64,000 nucleotides of DNA from Microcaldota archaeon (GTDB taxonomy: Archaea; Micrarchaeota; Micrarchaeia; Micrarchaeales; Micrarchaeaceae), in the NCBI GenBank assembly GCA_028866715.1, contig JAGWHO010000003.1:26646-90645 (forward strand), written 5' to 3'. The notes beneath the pieces are model-generated. The model was not told the origin of the DNA. It made no database searches and saw only the letters and a program-made list of their open reading frames with translations. The position numbers were made by a program, and so were the translations under genes. How positions within the stretch are numbered: position 1 is the first letter of the stretch; each line of letters starts with the position of its first letter. Shown in pieces: positions 15,588 to 24,354 of the stretch.

Positions 15588-17297
15588 TCAGCTTGAGAAT
15601 ATGAACTGCATGTTCTTTTTGTCGTGGAGTATGCAGAATCCGAACCTTTCGAACTGTACTACCTCTTTTTCCTCAATGTCGTCTGCAAAACCCTCGACAT
15701 AGCCCCTGCTCGTCTTTATGCTGCTCTTGATGAATTTTCCATTATCATCCAATGGGTTTTCAGGCACCAGTACGCTGCACTCGATGTATGTTTCAGGCAC
15801 CCACTGTATCGATTTTGAACCCTTGACGTCTGTCATTTTTGCCTTGATTGGCTTCCCGGCCTTTGTTATCTCGATGTTGAAGAGGTCCTTGAGCCTTATC
15901 ACTTCGCCGGCCTTGAGATCCTTTGTATCAGCTCCGCTTATGTACACGGTATCGGTTATCTTGTATGCCCTTTCGCCCATGTCCTTGCTCGGGTGCACCT
16001 TTATAGCCACGTCAATCTCCTCATCGGCATCAAGCATGAGCTTGACAGGATTCTCTACGTAGAACAGGTGCTTTGCCACCGGGTCGAGGATCTTCTTATT
16101 CTCTGCCAATAACATCTCTATGTCCACAACGCTGTCCGTTTTGCTCATTCCGAACCTGAGCGCGAACTCTTTTATCGCTGCTGGCTGTATGCCCCTCTTC
16201 TTCAGCGCAGCAAGCGTGACCAGCCTCGGGTCGTCCCAGCCGGTTATTATCTTCTTGCTTATCAGCTCGTTGAGCTCACGCTTGTGCGTGATGTTGTTCT
16301 TTATGACGAGCCTAGAGTCGGAATGGATTCTTGGCTTCCTGAGCTTGAGCGCATCGAGTATCATTGCATCGAGCTCATCCCTCAGTTCATATTCCTTTGT
16401 GCGCACGGCATCGGTTATCCCGTGCACAGAGTCGTTTATCGGGGTGCTCATGTCGTAATTCGGCCAGACTACATATTTCGTGCCCTGCCTGTAGTGCTTG
16501 TCCTTCTTTATGCGCATGAGAGTAGGATCCCGCAATGCAGTGTTCTGCGAATCCATCGAGCCCTTGAAGCGCAGGATTGCCTGCCCTTCATCGTATTTGT
16601 TTGCCACCATGTCGCTGAACAGCTTCGCGTTTTCCTTCTTTGAATGGCCCCTGTGCTTGCATTCTCTGCCAACAAACCTGTCCTTCTTTATTGCCTCGGC
16701 GCTACACATGCATACGTATGCCGCATCGGCGTCTATGAGCTGCCTGGCATAGCCGTAGAATGCCTCCATGCCGTCGCTTGAGTAGTACTCATCGTCGAAC
16801 TTGAGGCCAAGCCACTTCAAATCCTTTTTTATCGCGTCTACGTATTCCTTCCTGTCCTTTTCAGGATTCGTATCGTCAAAATAGAGGAAGACCTTGCCCT
16901 TGTAGATCTTTGCGAATTCCGTTGCAAGAAAAGCTGCCTTAGTATGCCCGATGTGCATGTATCCGCTTGGAGCGGGAGCGTATCTTATGGCAAACTTGCC
17001 TTCAACTGCGCCTTCCAGCACCATCTTTGGCTTCGAGGTCTGCTCGACCTTTTCCTTATACTCCTCGGCAAACTCTTCCTGGTGTTTCTTGTACTCTGCG
17101 GCTAGTCTGTCCTTTGGCAGGGCGTTCACTTCGTTTATTACCCGCTCGACCTCTGCCTTGATCTCGTTTATCCTGCTCTTAGCGTCGGGCATCATTGAAA
17201 GGGACTTGCCCAGAACGCTGCCAACGCTCGCCTTGCCGTAGTCTATCGCGTTCTTGATTGCGTATTTTCTGATTATGCCCTGGGATTTCTTGTCCAT
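15588..17297 (-). CDS. gltX: Glutamyl-tRNA synthetase, archaeal type
   Basis: 569 residues. It charges tRNA-Glu and, in most archaea, also mischarges tRNA-Gln for later amidation. The long N-terminal helical extension (about 100 residues) is typical of archaeal enzymes. The catalytic HIGH motif is at 115-118 (GYMHIGHTKA), and MSKTD serves as the KMSKS motif. The C-terminal half is the beta-barrel anticodon domain of the GlnRS-like class. It lies 1 base after the 17299-17913 gene, so the two are cotranscribed. Confidence 0.95.
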   Translation of the reverse strand: MDKKSQGIIRKYAIKNAIDYGKASVGSVLGKSLSMMPDAKSRINEIKAEVERVINEVNALPKDRLAAEYKKHQEEFAEEYKEKVEQTSKPKMVLEGAVEGKFAIRYAPAPSGYMHIGHTKAAFLATEFAKIYKGKVFLYFDDTNPEKDRKEYVDAIKKDLKWLGLKFDDEYYSSDGMEAFYGYARQLIDADAAYVCMCSAEAIKKDRFVGRECKHRGHSKKENAKLFSDMVANKYDEGQAILRFKGSMDSQNTALRDPTLMRIKKDKHYRQGTKYVVWPNYDMSTPINDSVHGITDAVRTKEYELRDELDAMILDALKLRKPRIHSDSRLVIKNNITHKRELNELISKKIITGWDDPRLVTLAALKKRGIQPAAIKEFALRFGMSKTDSVVDIEMLLAENKKILDPVAKHLFYVENPVKLMLDADEEIDVAIKVHPSKDMGERAYKITDTVYISGADTKDLKAGEVIRLKDLFNIEITKAGKPIKAKMTDVKGSKSIQWVPETYIECSVLVPENPLDDNGKFIKSSIKTSRGYVEGFADDIEEKEVVQFERFGFCILHDKKNMQFIFSS

Positions 17298-17298
17298 G

Positions 17299-17913
17299 TC
17301 AATGTCCTTGGAACGTTATCCTTATCTGGTTGTTGAATATAGTGCCGTTTGCGGTTGCGAGCGCCGCTACTGTGACATTGAGAGCCGAGCCTATTGGCAC
17401 AGGGTTCAGGAACTGCACAGTGTAGTTCGACTTCGGCATGGTCACGTTGAGCCCTACGCCCCTGTAGTACAGCTTGACGACCTTTGGCAGCGAGATTACA
17501 GCTGTCGAGTTGACTACGAACTGGCTGGCATTAACCTTTGCTGCGATCAGCCTGTAAAAAGAGTAGGCGGTCGCGTTGCCCAACGAGACATAGTACCCGT
17601 TGGGATTGTTTATGTACGTGCTCACGGAGTTGTTGCTCTCGAGCCTGTTGAGCAGGCTGGTCACGGTAGAGTTTACGCTGCTGTTCGTGCCGGTGAGCGT
17701 AAGGTACAGCTGGCTGCCGTAGCCGCCGACAGTTGCGATGGCGTTGCCTGACACGTAATAGGTAGTGGCAGGCTTTATCGTTGTCGTGCTTGTAGTTGTG
17801 TTGCTGCCTCCGTTGTTCCCGAACGCTGCATAAGATGTTATGAACACCGCAGCTACGATAAGCACGCCTATGCCTAGAAGCTTCTGTCTCGTCTTTTCCT
17901 GCACTTCAATCAC
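17299..17913 (-). CDS. Membrane-anchored exported protein, Thr-rich
   Basis: 204 residues from a GTG start at 17913. Basic N-terminus, one membrane helix at about 13-31, then a Thr-rich linker (TTTSTTTIKPATT) and a beta-like domain with many N-x-S/T sites. A TATA-like TTTATATTA lies about 25 bases upstream, so the mRNA may be leaderless. The plan matches the protein at 9257-10291. It sits upstream of and almost touching gltX. Function unknown; probably on the cell surface. Confidence 0.68.
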   Translation of the reverse strand: MIEVQEKTRQKLLGIGVLIVAAVFITSYAAFGNNGGSNTTTSTTTIKPATTYYVSGNAIATVGGYGSQLYLTLTGTNSSVNSTVTSLLNRLESNNSVSTYINNPNGYYVSLGNATAYSFYRLIAAKVNASQFVVNSTAVISLPKVVKLYYRGVGLNVTMPKSNYTVQFLNPVPIGSALNVTVAALATANGTIFNNQIRITFQGH

Positions 17914-18009
17914 TTATTTATACCCTTAGGAGTAATATAAATTAAACAGAACAGCTTCTGCTTCGAAGGCTTTTATTTGTATCTGTAATTGCGATAATCA
18001 AGTGATAAG

Positions 18010-18711
18010 ATGGCTTTTAAGGACGGAGATTTTCTAGAGGTAGAGTACAGCGCATGGACGGCGCCGGAGAACACGCTGATCTCAACAACAGACGAGAAGA
18101 TGGCAAAGGACTCTGGGCTTTATGAAGAGCACGTCAAGTACGGGCCTGTGCTTGTGATAATAGGCTCTAGCGGAGTGATAAAGGGGCTCGACACCGCATT
18201 GCGCGGCATGAGCGCAGGAGAGCAGAAGAAGATGACATTCAAGCCTGACGAGGCATTCGGCGAGAGGAGCGAAGGCCTCATAAGGGTCATGCCAATAGCG
18301 GAATTCAGGAAGAGGGACGTAGAGCCTTATCCTGGCATGAGAGTGGATCTCGACAACTTCACTGCGACGGTCAAGAGCGTGAATTCAGGCAGAGTCGTAG
18401 TTGATGCTAACCACCCGTACGCTGGCAGGGACATAACCTACGAGGTAAAGGTAGTGAAGAATCTCACTGACGAGAAGGAGAAGATAAACGCCTTGGGAAA
18501 GATGGCAGGCATAGAGGTCACGAAGGTCGATGCCAGCGGCAAGGACGTGAAGGTGAGCTTCAACAATGCTGTCAAGAAGAACGCTGATTATTTCATGGGC
18601 AAGGCTAACTTAGTCGCCTCGATATTCACGTATTTCCACAACATTGACAAGGTCAATGTCGATGAGGAGTACATAAGGCCCCCTGAGCTGAAGGAGCAGA
18701 AGAAGCAATAA
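18010..18711 (+). CDS. FKBP-type peptidyl-prolyl isomerase (SlyD-like)
   Basis: 233 residues. The FKBP fold with an inserted flap is seen in GSSGVIKGLDTALRGMSAGE and FKPDEAFGERSEGL, followed by the insert domain (MRVDLDNFTATVKS, HPYAGRDITYEV). Archaeal members catalyse cis-trans proline isomerisation and act as chaperones. A C-terminal extension of about 75 residues is alpha/beta and also seen in other archaeal long-type FKBPs. The TATA region lies near 17970. Convergent with spt4. Confidence 0.9.
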   Translation: MAFKDGDFLEVEYSAWTAPENTLISTTDEKMAKDSGLYEEHVKYGPVLVIIGSSGVIKGLDTALRGMSAGEQKKMTFKPDEAFGERSEGLIRVMPIAEFRKRDVEPYPGMRVDLDNFTATVKSVNSGRVVVDANHPYAGRDITYEVKVVKNLTDEKEKINALGKMAGIEVTKVDASGKDVKVSFNNAVKKNADYFMGKANLVASIFTYFHNIDKVNVDEEYIRPPELKEQKKQ

Positions 18712-18720
18712 AAATTAGGA

Positions 18721-18912
18721 TCAGGCCTTTATGTTGACGGCATAGGTGCTGTTCATCTTGAGGCCGAACTTCTGCGCTATCTGCGACTTCTCAGCATTCA
18801 GGATTATTATGTAGCCGCTCCACTTGTTCGTGAGATCCTTTGACCCGCAAATCGGGCAGGTATCCCCGTGGCTTATTATCAATCTGCACGCCTTGCATGC
18901 CTTTTCTTCCAT
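18721..18912 (-). CDS. spt4: Transcription elongation factor Spt4
   Basis: 63 residues with a four-Cys Zn site (CKAC and CPIC) and the WSGYIIILNAEKSQIAQ segment of Spt4/RpoE''. It binds Spt5 and raises the processivity of RNA polymerase. It follows rpo7 by 9 bases, the usual archaeal gene order. Confidence 0.93.
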   Translation of the reverse strand: MEEKACKACRLIISHGDTCPICGSKDLTNKWSGYIIILNAEKSQIAQKFGLKMNSTYAVNIKA

Positions 18913-18921
18913 AGTATCACG

Positions 18922-19506
18922 TTACCTCTTTTTCTTGCCTGTCGCGCCGGCCGTAGTCTTGCCCTTGCGCTCTCCTTCCTTTATCCACTCCTCTTTGCCA
19001 AGACCTTCTGGCTTCATCGTTAGGGCTATCTTCGAGTCCTTGACCGAGTGCTTCATGCTGACTGTGGATATCTTAGCGTAAACAACGTCGCCTTTCTTCA
19101 GGCTCCTTCCGGTCTTCCTCGAAACGAATGACGTTGTCTTCCTGTCAAACGACAAAAAGTCATTGGTTATCTGCGATACGTGCACGAGGCCGTCTATCGG
19201 GCCTATCCTGACGAAGGCGCCGAATTCGGCTATCTCGCTTACCTCTCCTAGCACCACTTCCTCGACCATCGGCATGTACGTGAGAGCGTCGAACTCAACG
19301 TCATGGTGCGTCGACGGATCGCCCGGGTATATGATCCCGTCGCTGACGTCCTTTACGTTGAAGATTGAGACTATTACGCCTGCCTCCTTGTCTATCGCGC
19401 CCTCGTACTTCCTCTGCAGTATGTCTGCCGCTACGTCCTCTATGTCCTTGTCGAAGCTGTCAGGGGGCATCTTGAACGTGTCTTTTATCGTGTATACGTA
19501 ATACAT
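18922..19506 (-). CDS. rpo7: RNA polymerase subunit Rpo7 (RpoE')
   Basis: 194 residues. With Rpo4 it forms the stalk of RNA polymerase. The N-terminal RNP-like part begins MYYVYTIKDTFKMPP, and the C-terminal S1 domain has GEVSEIAEFGAFVRIGPIDGL. A Lys/Gly/Thr-rich tail of about 20 residues is present. Situated between a PIN-domain gene and spt4, as in many archaea. Confidence 0.95.
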   Translation of the reverse strand: MYYVYTIKDTFKMPPDSFDKDIEDVAADILQRKYEGAIDKEAGVIVSIFNVKDVSDGIIYPGDPSTHHDVEFDALTYMPMVEEVVLGEVSEIAEFGAFVRIGPIDGLVHVSQITNDFLSFDRKTTSFVSRKTGRSLKKGDVVYAKISTVSMKHSVKDSKIALTMKPEGLGKEEWIKEGERKGKTTAGATGKKKR

Positions 19507-19513
19507 CTTACCA

Positions 19514-19888
19514 CTAGAGCTGTTTTAGCATTCCATTTCTTGAGATCTTGAATACCTTAAGATTTGCGCCGGCCAATCTCTTCGCGAGCGCAGTATCATT
19601 TGTTATCGTAGTTGCATTGAGCCGTTTTGCCTTGGCAAAAACCCAGGAATCGGCATATACGCTTATACGATCGACTTGAATCCTTTTAAGCCTTATCTCG
19701 AGAAGGGCGAGCCTTGCGCACGCTCCCTTCTTGCCTTTGTTGATAGATAATCTGTTTAATTCACTTATTATACCTTTCGAAACCAGTTGTTTCCTATCAG
19801 GGAAACGCCTCTTTACAGCCTCGAAGACGCTCCTGTTGTTGGCGAATCCGAATAACATGGAACTGGTGTCTATTATGATGTACTGCAA
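19514..19888 (-). CDS. PIN-domain nuclease, Fcf1-like
   Basis: 124 residues from a TTG start that follows an in-frame stop directly. The acidic PIN residues are Asp7 (IIDTSS), Glu43 (SELNRL), Asp80 (YADSW) and Asp98 (TNDTALA). A gene like this lies next to rpo7 in many archaea and is thought to act in rRNA processing, not as a toxin. No antitoxin is adjacent. It is 7 bases upstream of rpo7 and probably cotranscribed. Confidence 0.82.
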   Translation of the reverse strand: MQYIIIDTSSMLFGFANNRSVFEAVKRRFPDRKQLVSKGIISELNRLSINKGKKGACARLALLEIRLKRIQVDRISVYADSWVFAKAKRLNATTITNDTALAKRLAGANLKVFKISRNGMLKQL

Positions 19889-19896
19889 TCATGCAC

Positions 19897-20262
19897 CTAC
19901 TTCTTCATGTGCTTGAGCTTCTCGCTTATGTAGCCGGCAAGGAATAGCGCCCCGTTGTGTTCGGTGTCTTTGGCGGCGTACACGAACGTCACAGTGTCGT
20001 TCGTGGCGACTATCTCGATGAGCTTTGATACGGGGCCAGGGTTCTCGTCCAGTTCCTTCCTGTACTTCACCTTGAAGGACTCCCATTTGGCAGGGTCGTG
20101 GGCGTACCACTTCCTGAGCTCGTTGCTTGGCGCGACATCCTTCATGTGGATGTCTATGTTTGGGGTGTTCTTTCGCACGCCGCGGGGCCAGAGCCTCTCT
20201 ACGAGTATACGTGTCCCGTCGGTGATGTCAAACTTTTCATAGACCCGCTTGAGCCTTATCAT
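19897..20262 (-). CDS. DUF488 family protein
   Basis: 121 residues. VERLWPRGVRK and YAAKDTEHNGALFLAGYI are the hallmark segments of DUF488. The biochemical role of the family is unknown. It lies upstream of the PIN/rpo7/spt4 set with an 8-base gap, so it probably starts that operon. Confidence 0.87.
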   Translation of the reverse strand: MIRLKRVYEKFDITDGTRILVERLWPRGVRKNTPNIDIHMKDVAPSNELRKWYAHDPAKWESFKVKYRKELDENPGPVSKLIEIVATNDTVTFVYAAKDTEHNGALFLAGYISEKLKHMKK

Positions 20263-20370
20263 CAGTAATACTTTAGTGCATGTCTTTTAAAAGTTTGTGT
20301 GCTTGTTGCGATTTTGGAAGCTTGGAACCTGCATGCCAGGTTGACGCCGATTCTATTCCGTAAATGCAAA

Positions 20371-20403
20371 AGGTATTTAAAACCAATCTACATATAGGTA
20401 GAT
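20371..20403 (+). promoter_or_regulatory. sepF promoter with dyad after the TATA box
   Basis: TATTTAAAAC (about 20373-20382) is the TATA box. A 6-bp dyad (ATCTAC at 20386-20391, GTAGAT at 20398-20403) lies between it and the expected start site near 20402. A related dyad with the shared ATAGGTAG string is found in the pilin promoter at 38504-38531. Confidence 0.5.
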
Positions 20404-20426
20404 GAAGGCGATAACCAGGTGAAAAC

Positions 20427-20828
20427 ATGGGCGTATTTGATAAGCTAGGTAAAGGACTAGGAATGTCATCGAAGGAACTCGATGTCGAAGAGTACATGAA
20501 TGCGGCTGAGATGGAGAACGTAGACGTAATGCACGAGCCAGCGGACCACTACATAAAGCCGGTCTCGCTGCAGCAGCAGTCCGATCTTGACCTCATAAAG
20601 AGGGAGCTCACAGAGGGCAACATAATACTTCTTAACATCACTGAGATGGCAAAGAGGCCGAACACGTTAAAGGGCCTTGTAGACGACCTCAGGGGCTTCG
20701 TAGAGAAGCAGAACGGAGACATTGCGAGGATCGACAACGAGAAGATCCTTCTCACTCCAGGAAAGAATGGAGCAAAGTCCCACTGCAAGATCGCGATAAT
20801 CAAGACAAGAAGGGCACCGCAGAAGTAA
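20427..20828 (+). CDS. sepF: Cell division protein SepF
   Basis: 133 residues. SepF tethers FtsZ to the membrane in archaea without FtsA. It has a short N-terminal amphipathic piece (MGVFDKLGKGLGM) that can insert into the membrane, a linker, and the SepF core from about residue 45 (LQQQSDLDLIKRELTEGNIILLNITEM), ending in the strand with ILLTPGKNG. Length is typical. No ftsZ gene is adjacent, but three occur in this window (23230, 24342, 41421). Confidence 0.92.
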   Translation: MGVFDKLGKGLGMSSKELDVEEYMNAAEMENVDVMHEPADHYIKPVSLQQQSDLDLIKRELTEGNIILLNITEMAKRPNTLKGLVDDLRGFVEKQNGDIARIDNEKILLTPGKNGAKSHCKIAIIKTRRAPQK

Positions 20829-20831
20829 TCC

Positions 20832-21533
20832 TTACTTCTTCGGCTTTTTTATTCTTGTAGAGAGAGCTATAGATATAGCGTTGAGCTCCTTCGACGTCGG
20901 GGCTGCCCTGTTCAGTATGTGCGCGAATGCCTTCACAACCCCGTCCTTGTCGCGTATTCCTTTGTTTGATGAGGCCAATTTCCTGAAAAGGCTGACTGCA
21001 CCTTTTATCTGGAGGTCTGATGCGCTGAACTTCCCGACGTTCTTCTGGTCCATTTGGCCTCTTGTTAGCTCGTAAAGGATTACGGCAAGCGCATGAGAGA
21101 TGTTCATGACAGGGTACTCTTTGTCGGTTGCTATGAATACTGACGCGTCGCACTCGCGGAGCTCGTCCTTCGTTAGACCTGTGCCGTCCCTCCCCAAAAG
21201 GATCGTCACGCTCGCGTTCTTCCTGTTCCTTGTAACCTTGCCTATCTCGTTCAGAGGGAAGATGTTGTAGTACGAAGCCTCGGACTTGTGCCATACGCCT
21301 GTTGTGCCTATCAAAAGGTCTGTCTTTGGAAGCCTTCCCAGGCTCTTCAGCGCCTTTGCGCTTTCAAGGACGTCTCTTGCGTGCTTCGAGTACTTGATTG
21401 CATCGCTGCCGGTGTGCCTGCACCTTGGATTGATCAGGAAGAGTTGCGTTGAGCCGAAGTTCTTCATTGTTCTTGCTATGTGGCCCAGGTTTATCTGGTA
21501 CATCGGCTCCACAACAGCTACGCTTATCCTCAT
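20832..21533 (-). CDS. TrmJ-like SPOUT RNA methyltransferase
   Basis: SpoU/TrmH-family enzyme. VEPMYQINLGHIARTMKNFG is the N-terminal motif, ILLGRDGTGLTKDEL is motif 2 and VMNISHALAVILYEL is motif 3, forming the knotted SAM site. Archaeal homologues 2'-O-methylate tRNA position 32. ATG at 21533 is preferred; a GTG at 21539 overlaps the previous stop as GTGA. About 233 residues, with a C-terminal helical extension. Confidence 0.88.
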   Translation of the reverse strand: MRISVAVVEPMYQINLGHIARTMKNFGSTQLFLINPRCRHTGSDAIKYSKHARDVLESAKALKSLGRLPKTDLLIGTTGVWHKSEASYYNIFPLNEIGKVTRNRKNASVTILLGRDGTGLTKDELRECDASVFIATDKEYPVMNISHALAVILYELTRGQMDQKNVGKFSASDLQIKGAVSLFRKLASSNKGIRDKDGVVKAFAHILNRAAPTSKELNAISIALSTRIKKPKK

Positions 21534-21535
21534 GT

Positions 21536-22228
21536 TCACACGTGTATCATGTAAAAGAGCGCGAATATTCCTATAAGGTTGATGGCCGCATGCGGGATTA
21601 TCGTAGCGTACAGCGACCTCGTCTTCCTGAATACGTATCCTGCAGCAAGTCCGAATGCGAGCGCCGCCGCGAATTCCGAGACAGATTCATAGCTCAGGCC
21701 GTGCAGCGCCGCGAACACCAGGGCGCTGGCGACTATGCCTATGCGCGGCACAAGGAACCCCCTGAATAGTATCTCCTCGTTTATCGGGGCGATTATTATC
21801 CCGAAAGCGAGGAAGTAGATAGGCGCCCCATTGAGCAGCATGCCCACGTTCGTTGGGAGCGATATCCCGGTAGCGTAGGAGAACAGCCCTATCGCTATCT
21901 CGATCATGATGAGTATGGCGAAGAGCATCAGCGCGTAGTATATGCTCCTGCGCGTCAGCCTGTCTCTAGAAAGGCCGAGCGAGCTTATAATCTCCGTGGG
22001 CCTGGTCCCCCTGAAGCCCATCCACGAAAGCGCTATCGAAGGAAAGAGTAATGACAGCGTTACGCTGCTTAGGTAAAGGTAATCGCCCTGCTGCGTGGCA
22101 GCGTACTGCCATGAGAGGTAAGCCGTCAAAATGATTAGCGCGAGGGTTATCGCGTAGAATGCGTATCTTGCATTTGAGGGAACAGGCCTGGCGCGCGAAC
22201 GGCCCTTTGGTGCTCTCCTCTTTGCCAA
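21536..22228 (-). CDS. CPBP-family intramembrane metalloprotease
   Basis: 230 residues from a TTG start, with about seven hydrophobic segments. The four family motifs are present: EEILFRG (Glu151, Glu152, Arg156), ALHG (His176), and HAAIN (His213, Asn217). These residues bind Zn in Rce1-like (CAAX) proteases. Substrate unknown. A basic N-terminal 20 residues is cytoplasmic. It lies 5 bases after rps27ae and overlaps the trmJ-like start, so it is in the ribosomal-protein operon. Confidence 0.88.
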   Translation of the reverse strand: MAKRRAPKGRSRARPVPSNARYAFYAITLALIILTAYLSWQYAATQQGDYLYLSSVTLSLLFPSIALSWMGFRGTRPTEIISSLGLSRDRLTRRSIYYALMLFAILIMIEIAIGLFSYATGISLPTNVGMLLNGAPIYFLAFGIIIAPINEEILFRGFLVPRIGIVASALVFAALHGLSYESVSEFAAALAFGLAAGYVFRKTRSLYATIIPHAAINLIGIFALFYMIHV

Positions 22229-22233
22229 GGAAT

Positions 22234-22377
22234 CTACTTCTTCTGCTTGAACTCAGTGTAACCGCACTTGCCGCATGACACTCTGTCTGAGTGCTCGCCC
22301 ATCCTGGCCCCGCACTTGGGGCAGAGCCTGCCAGGCTTGTATGCAACCGGCTTCTTCTTGTCTTTCTTGTCTGCCAT
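22234..22377 (-). CDS. rps27ae: 30S ribosomal protein S27ae
   Basis: 47 residues from ATG at 22377, below the usual gene-caller length limit. A Lys-rich N-terminus is followed by one Zn ribbon, CPKCG...CGKCGY. It follows rps24e by 9 bases, the conserved archaeal pair. Confidence 0.93.
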   Translation of the reverse strand: MADKKDKKKPVAYKPGRLCPKCGARMGEHSDRVSCGKCGYTEFKQKK

Positions 22378-22386
22378 TGAAATCAA

Positions 22387-22737
22387 CTACTTCTTCTCTT
22401 CTGCCTTCTCTTCCTTCTTTTCCTCTTTCTTCTCATCTTTTGCAGGCTGGGCCTCGCCCTTCTTGCCGATGAACCTGTTCAGGACGTGCTTCGGCTCTGT
22501 CTTCTCCATCTCCTCCTTGCTGTGATAAGAGTGTGCAATGCCTGCGCTCTGCCTTGCGCCGAACGCCTGGTTGACGCTCACGATTATCGTGCTCTCAGGG
22601 CTGATGTTCAGCTTCTTGCACAATTCCCTGTGTATCTCTGCCTTCGAGACCGTGGCATTGTCCTCGCTTATAGAGAATTTTATCTCCTTCCTCTTCAACA
22701 GGTTGTTGGTTGTCTCTGATGTTACGTGCAATTCCAT
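22387..22737 (-). CDS. rps24e: 30S ribosomal protein S24e
   Basis: 116 residues. NNLLKRKEIKFSI, then ATVSKAEIHRELCKKL and AFGARQSAGIAHSYHSKEEM are family segments. The C-terminus is a Lys/Glu-rich tail of about 25 residues, longer than in most archaea. It lies between aif5a and rps27ae. Confidence 0.93.
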   Translation of the reverse strand: MELHVTSETTNNLLKRKEIKFSISEDNATVSKAEIHRELCKKLNISPESTIIVSVNQAFGARQSAGIAHSYHSKEEMEKTEPKHVLNRFIGKKGEAQPAKDEKKEEKKEEKAEEKK

Positions 22738-22742
22738 GTTAT

Positions 22743-23150
22743 CTAACCGCTTGTAAGCATTCTTGATAAGGCTCTCTTGCCCATGGCCTCCAATATCTCT
22801 ACCTCGGCGCCAGGATTTAGCTTGCCCTGGAACTCCTCGGTTATCGGGAGCTCGAAGACCTCATACGTCTCCGAGTCCATGAGCTGTACGTTCGGGCCGT
22901 TGATCGATACAACTTGGGCCTTCTTCTTCTTTATGACCGGGGCTTCGGCATCGGCATCGGCAGGCTTGAGAAGGGTCTTCTTCGAGCCGTCGAATATCCC
23001 TATTGCGGTGACTCGCATCTTTGCGGATCCGTGCTTTCCTGGAGAGCTTGTCTCTATGTCCACTATACGGCAGGGAACGCCGTCTATCAGGATGTACTTC
23101 CCTGTGCGCATCTCCTTCATAGTCACGAATTGAATCTCATCTTCCGCCAT
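22743..23150 (-). CDS. eif5a: Translation factor aIF5A
   Basis: 135 residues. It rescues ribosomes stalled on proline stretches. The hypusine or deoxyhypusine Lys is Lys39 in SSPGKHGSAK. The N-terminal SH3-like and C-terminal OB-like domains are both present. ATG at 23150 begins the aif5a-rps24e-rps27ae group. A deoxyhypusine synthase gene is not in this window. Confidence 0.94.
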   Translation of the reverse strand: MAEDEIQFVTMKEMRTGKYILIDGVPCRIVDIETSSPGKHGSAKMRVTAIGIFDGSKKTLLKPADADAEAPVIKKKKAQVVSINGPNVQLMDSETYEVFELPITEEFQGKLNPGAEVEILEAMGKRALSRMLTSG

Positions 23151-23229
23151 GCCAAAACCGCTGATTAACTCTTACGAATACGAATAAGGATTGCAGATTA
23201 AGGTATAAATAACGTTCGCAGGAACAGCG

Positions 23230-24261
23230 TCAAAGGCCTTCCATCCCCTCAAGGAAGTTCCTGTCAGTCGACGCGCTCTTTGATGAGGCAGGCGATGCGC
23301 CTGCGCCAAGGTTAGGCGTAACTCCCGTGACTATCGACATGACCTTTATCTCATCTCCTAGGCTCTCGTCGAGCCTTGCTCCGAATATGACGTTTGCGTT
23401 GTCATTCAGGCCTGCGGTCACGCCCTCTCCTACTGTTGTTGCCTCCTCTATTGAGAGCGAGTGGCTTCCCGAAACATGGACGAGCGCGCTCTTGCCTCCT
23501 TCTATGTTCACGTTCATGAGCGGGTGCTGCAGCGTAGACCTCACTGCCTTCTCCACCTTGTCGTGGCCGTTTCCCGAGCCTAAATTTATCACAGCCGTGC
23601 CTGCATTCCTCATTACAGCCCTCACGTCAGCAAGGTCCAGGTTTATGAGGCTCGGGTACATTATCGTGTCTGTTATCCCTCTTATGGCGTTTGATGCTAT
23701 GCTGTCTATGAGTTCAAATGCCTTCTCTATCTGCAGGTTGGGCGCGTAACTTAGGACCTTGTCGTTCTCTATGACAACAGTCGTGTCGGCATGCCTTCCA
23801 AGCTGCTGGAGGGCCCAGTCTGCCTTGTTCTTCCTTGATCTCTCAAGCGAGAACGGATAGGTCACAAACGCAACTACGGTAGAGCCCTGCGCCCTTGCTA
23901 TCTCGGCCACTACAGGCAGAGTCCCGGATCCTGTTCCGCCGCCCATGCCTGCAGCGAGGAATACAAGGTCATAACCGGATATGAGGTCCTCAATCTCGGA
24001 CTTGCTCGATTCTGCTGCCTTCATGCCCATCTCAGGGAAGCCGCCTGCGCCAAGGCCTCTTGTAACGTTCTTTCCTATCAGGACCTTGCGGTCCGCATTG
24101 ACTATCCTTAGGTGGTTTGCATCGGTATTCAGCGCTATTGTAGTTGCGCTCTTGAGCCCTGAGTTGTATAACCTGTTTATCAGGTTGCTTCCCTGGCCTC
24201 CTGCGCCAACTACAGCTATCTTAGCGACAAATTCATCTCCTTCCTGCGAATTGTTACTCAT
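23230..24261 (-). CDS. ftsZ: FtsZ paralogue A
   Basis: 343 residues. Tubulin-type GTPase that builds the division ring. The GTP motif GGGTGSG is at 107-113 and the T7 loop is NLDLAD (Asn207, Asp209, Asp212), so it can bind and hydrolyse GTP. The Thr replaced by Ser in the second half of the motif is tolerated in FtsZ. The C-terminus is short and ends EGMEGL. It follows the adjacent ftsZ copy, with hairpins and a new TATA-rich region between, so it is likely to have its own promoter. Confidence 0.93.
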   Translation of the reverse strand: MSNNSQEGDEFVAKIAVVGAGGQGSNLINRLYNSGLKSATTIALNTDANHLRIVNADRKVLIGKNVTRGLGAGGFPEMGMKAAESSKSEIEDLISGYDLVFLAAGMGGGTGSGTLPVVAEIARAQGSTVVAFVTYPFSLERSRKNKADWALQQLGRHADTTVVIENDKVLSYAPNLQIEKAFELIDSIASNAIRGITDTIMYPSLINLDLADVRAVMRNAGTAVINLGSGNGHDKVEKAVRSTLQHPLMNVNIEGGKSALVHVSGSHSLSIEEATTVGEGVTAGLNDNANVIFGARLDESLGDEIKVMSIVTGVTPNLGAGASPASSKSASTDRNFLEGMEGL

Positions 24262-24306
24262 TGTTCCACCTGAGTCAGAATATTAAAAATATTAAAGAAT
24301 AAAAAG

Positions 24307-24354
24307 AGGTAGGTTAACACCTACCTGATTGATGATAGGGATTAACCTATCATC
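24307..24354 (-). terminator. Two hairpins with U-tract between the ftsZ genes
   Basis: First hairpin: 9-bp stem, GATGATAGG (24331-24339) with CCTATCATC (24346-24354), its loop holding the ftsZ stop codon. Second: 8-bp stem, AGGTAGGT (24307-24314) with ACCTACCT (24319-24326) and a 4-base loop. On the minus strand they are followed by CTCTTTTTATTC. Arrangement and U-tract fit termination of the 24342-25397 transcript. Confidence 0.7.

Noticed and set aside
19514..19888. PIN gene as a VapC toxin
   Set aside because: It lacks an antitoxin and sits in the conserved rpo7/spt4 neighbourhood where an Fcf1-like gene is normal.
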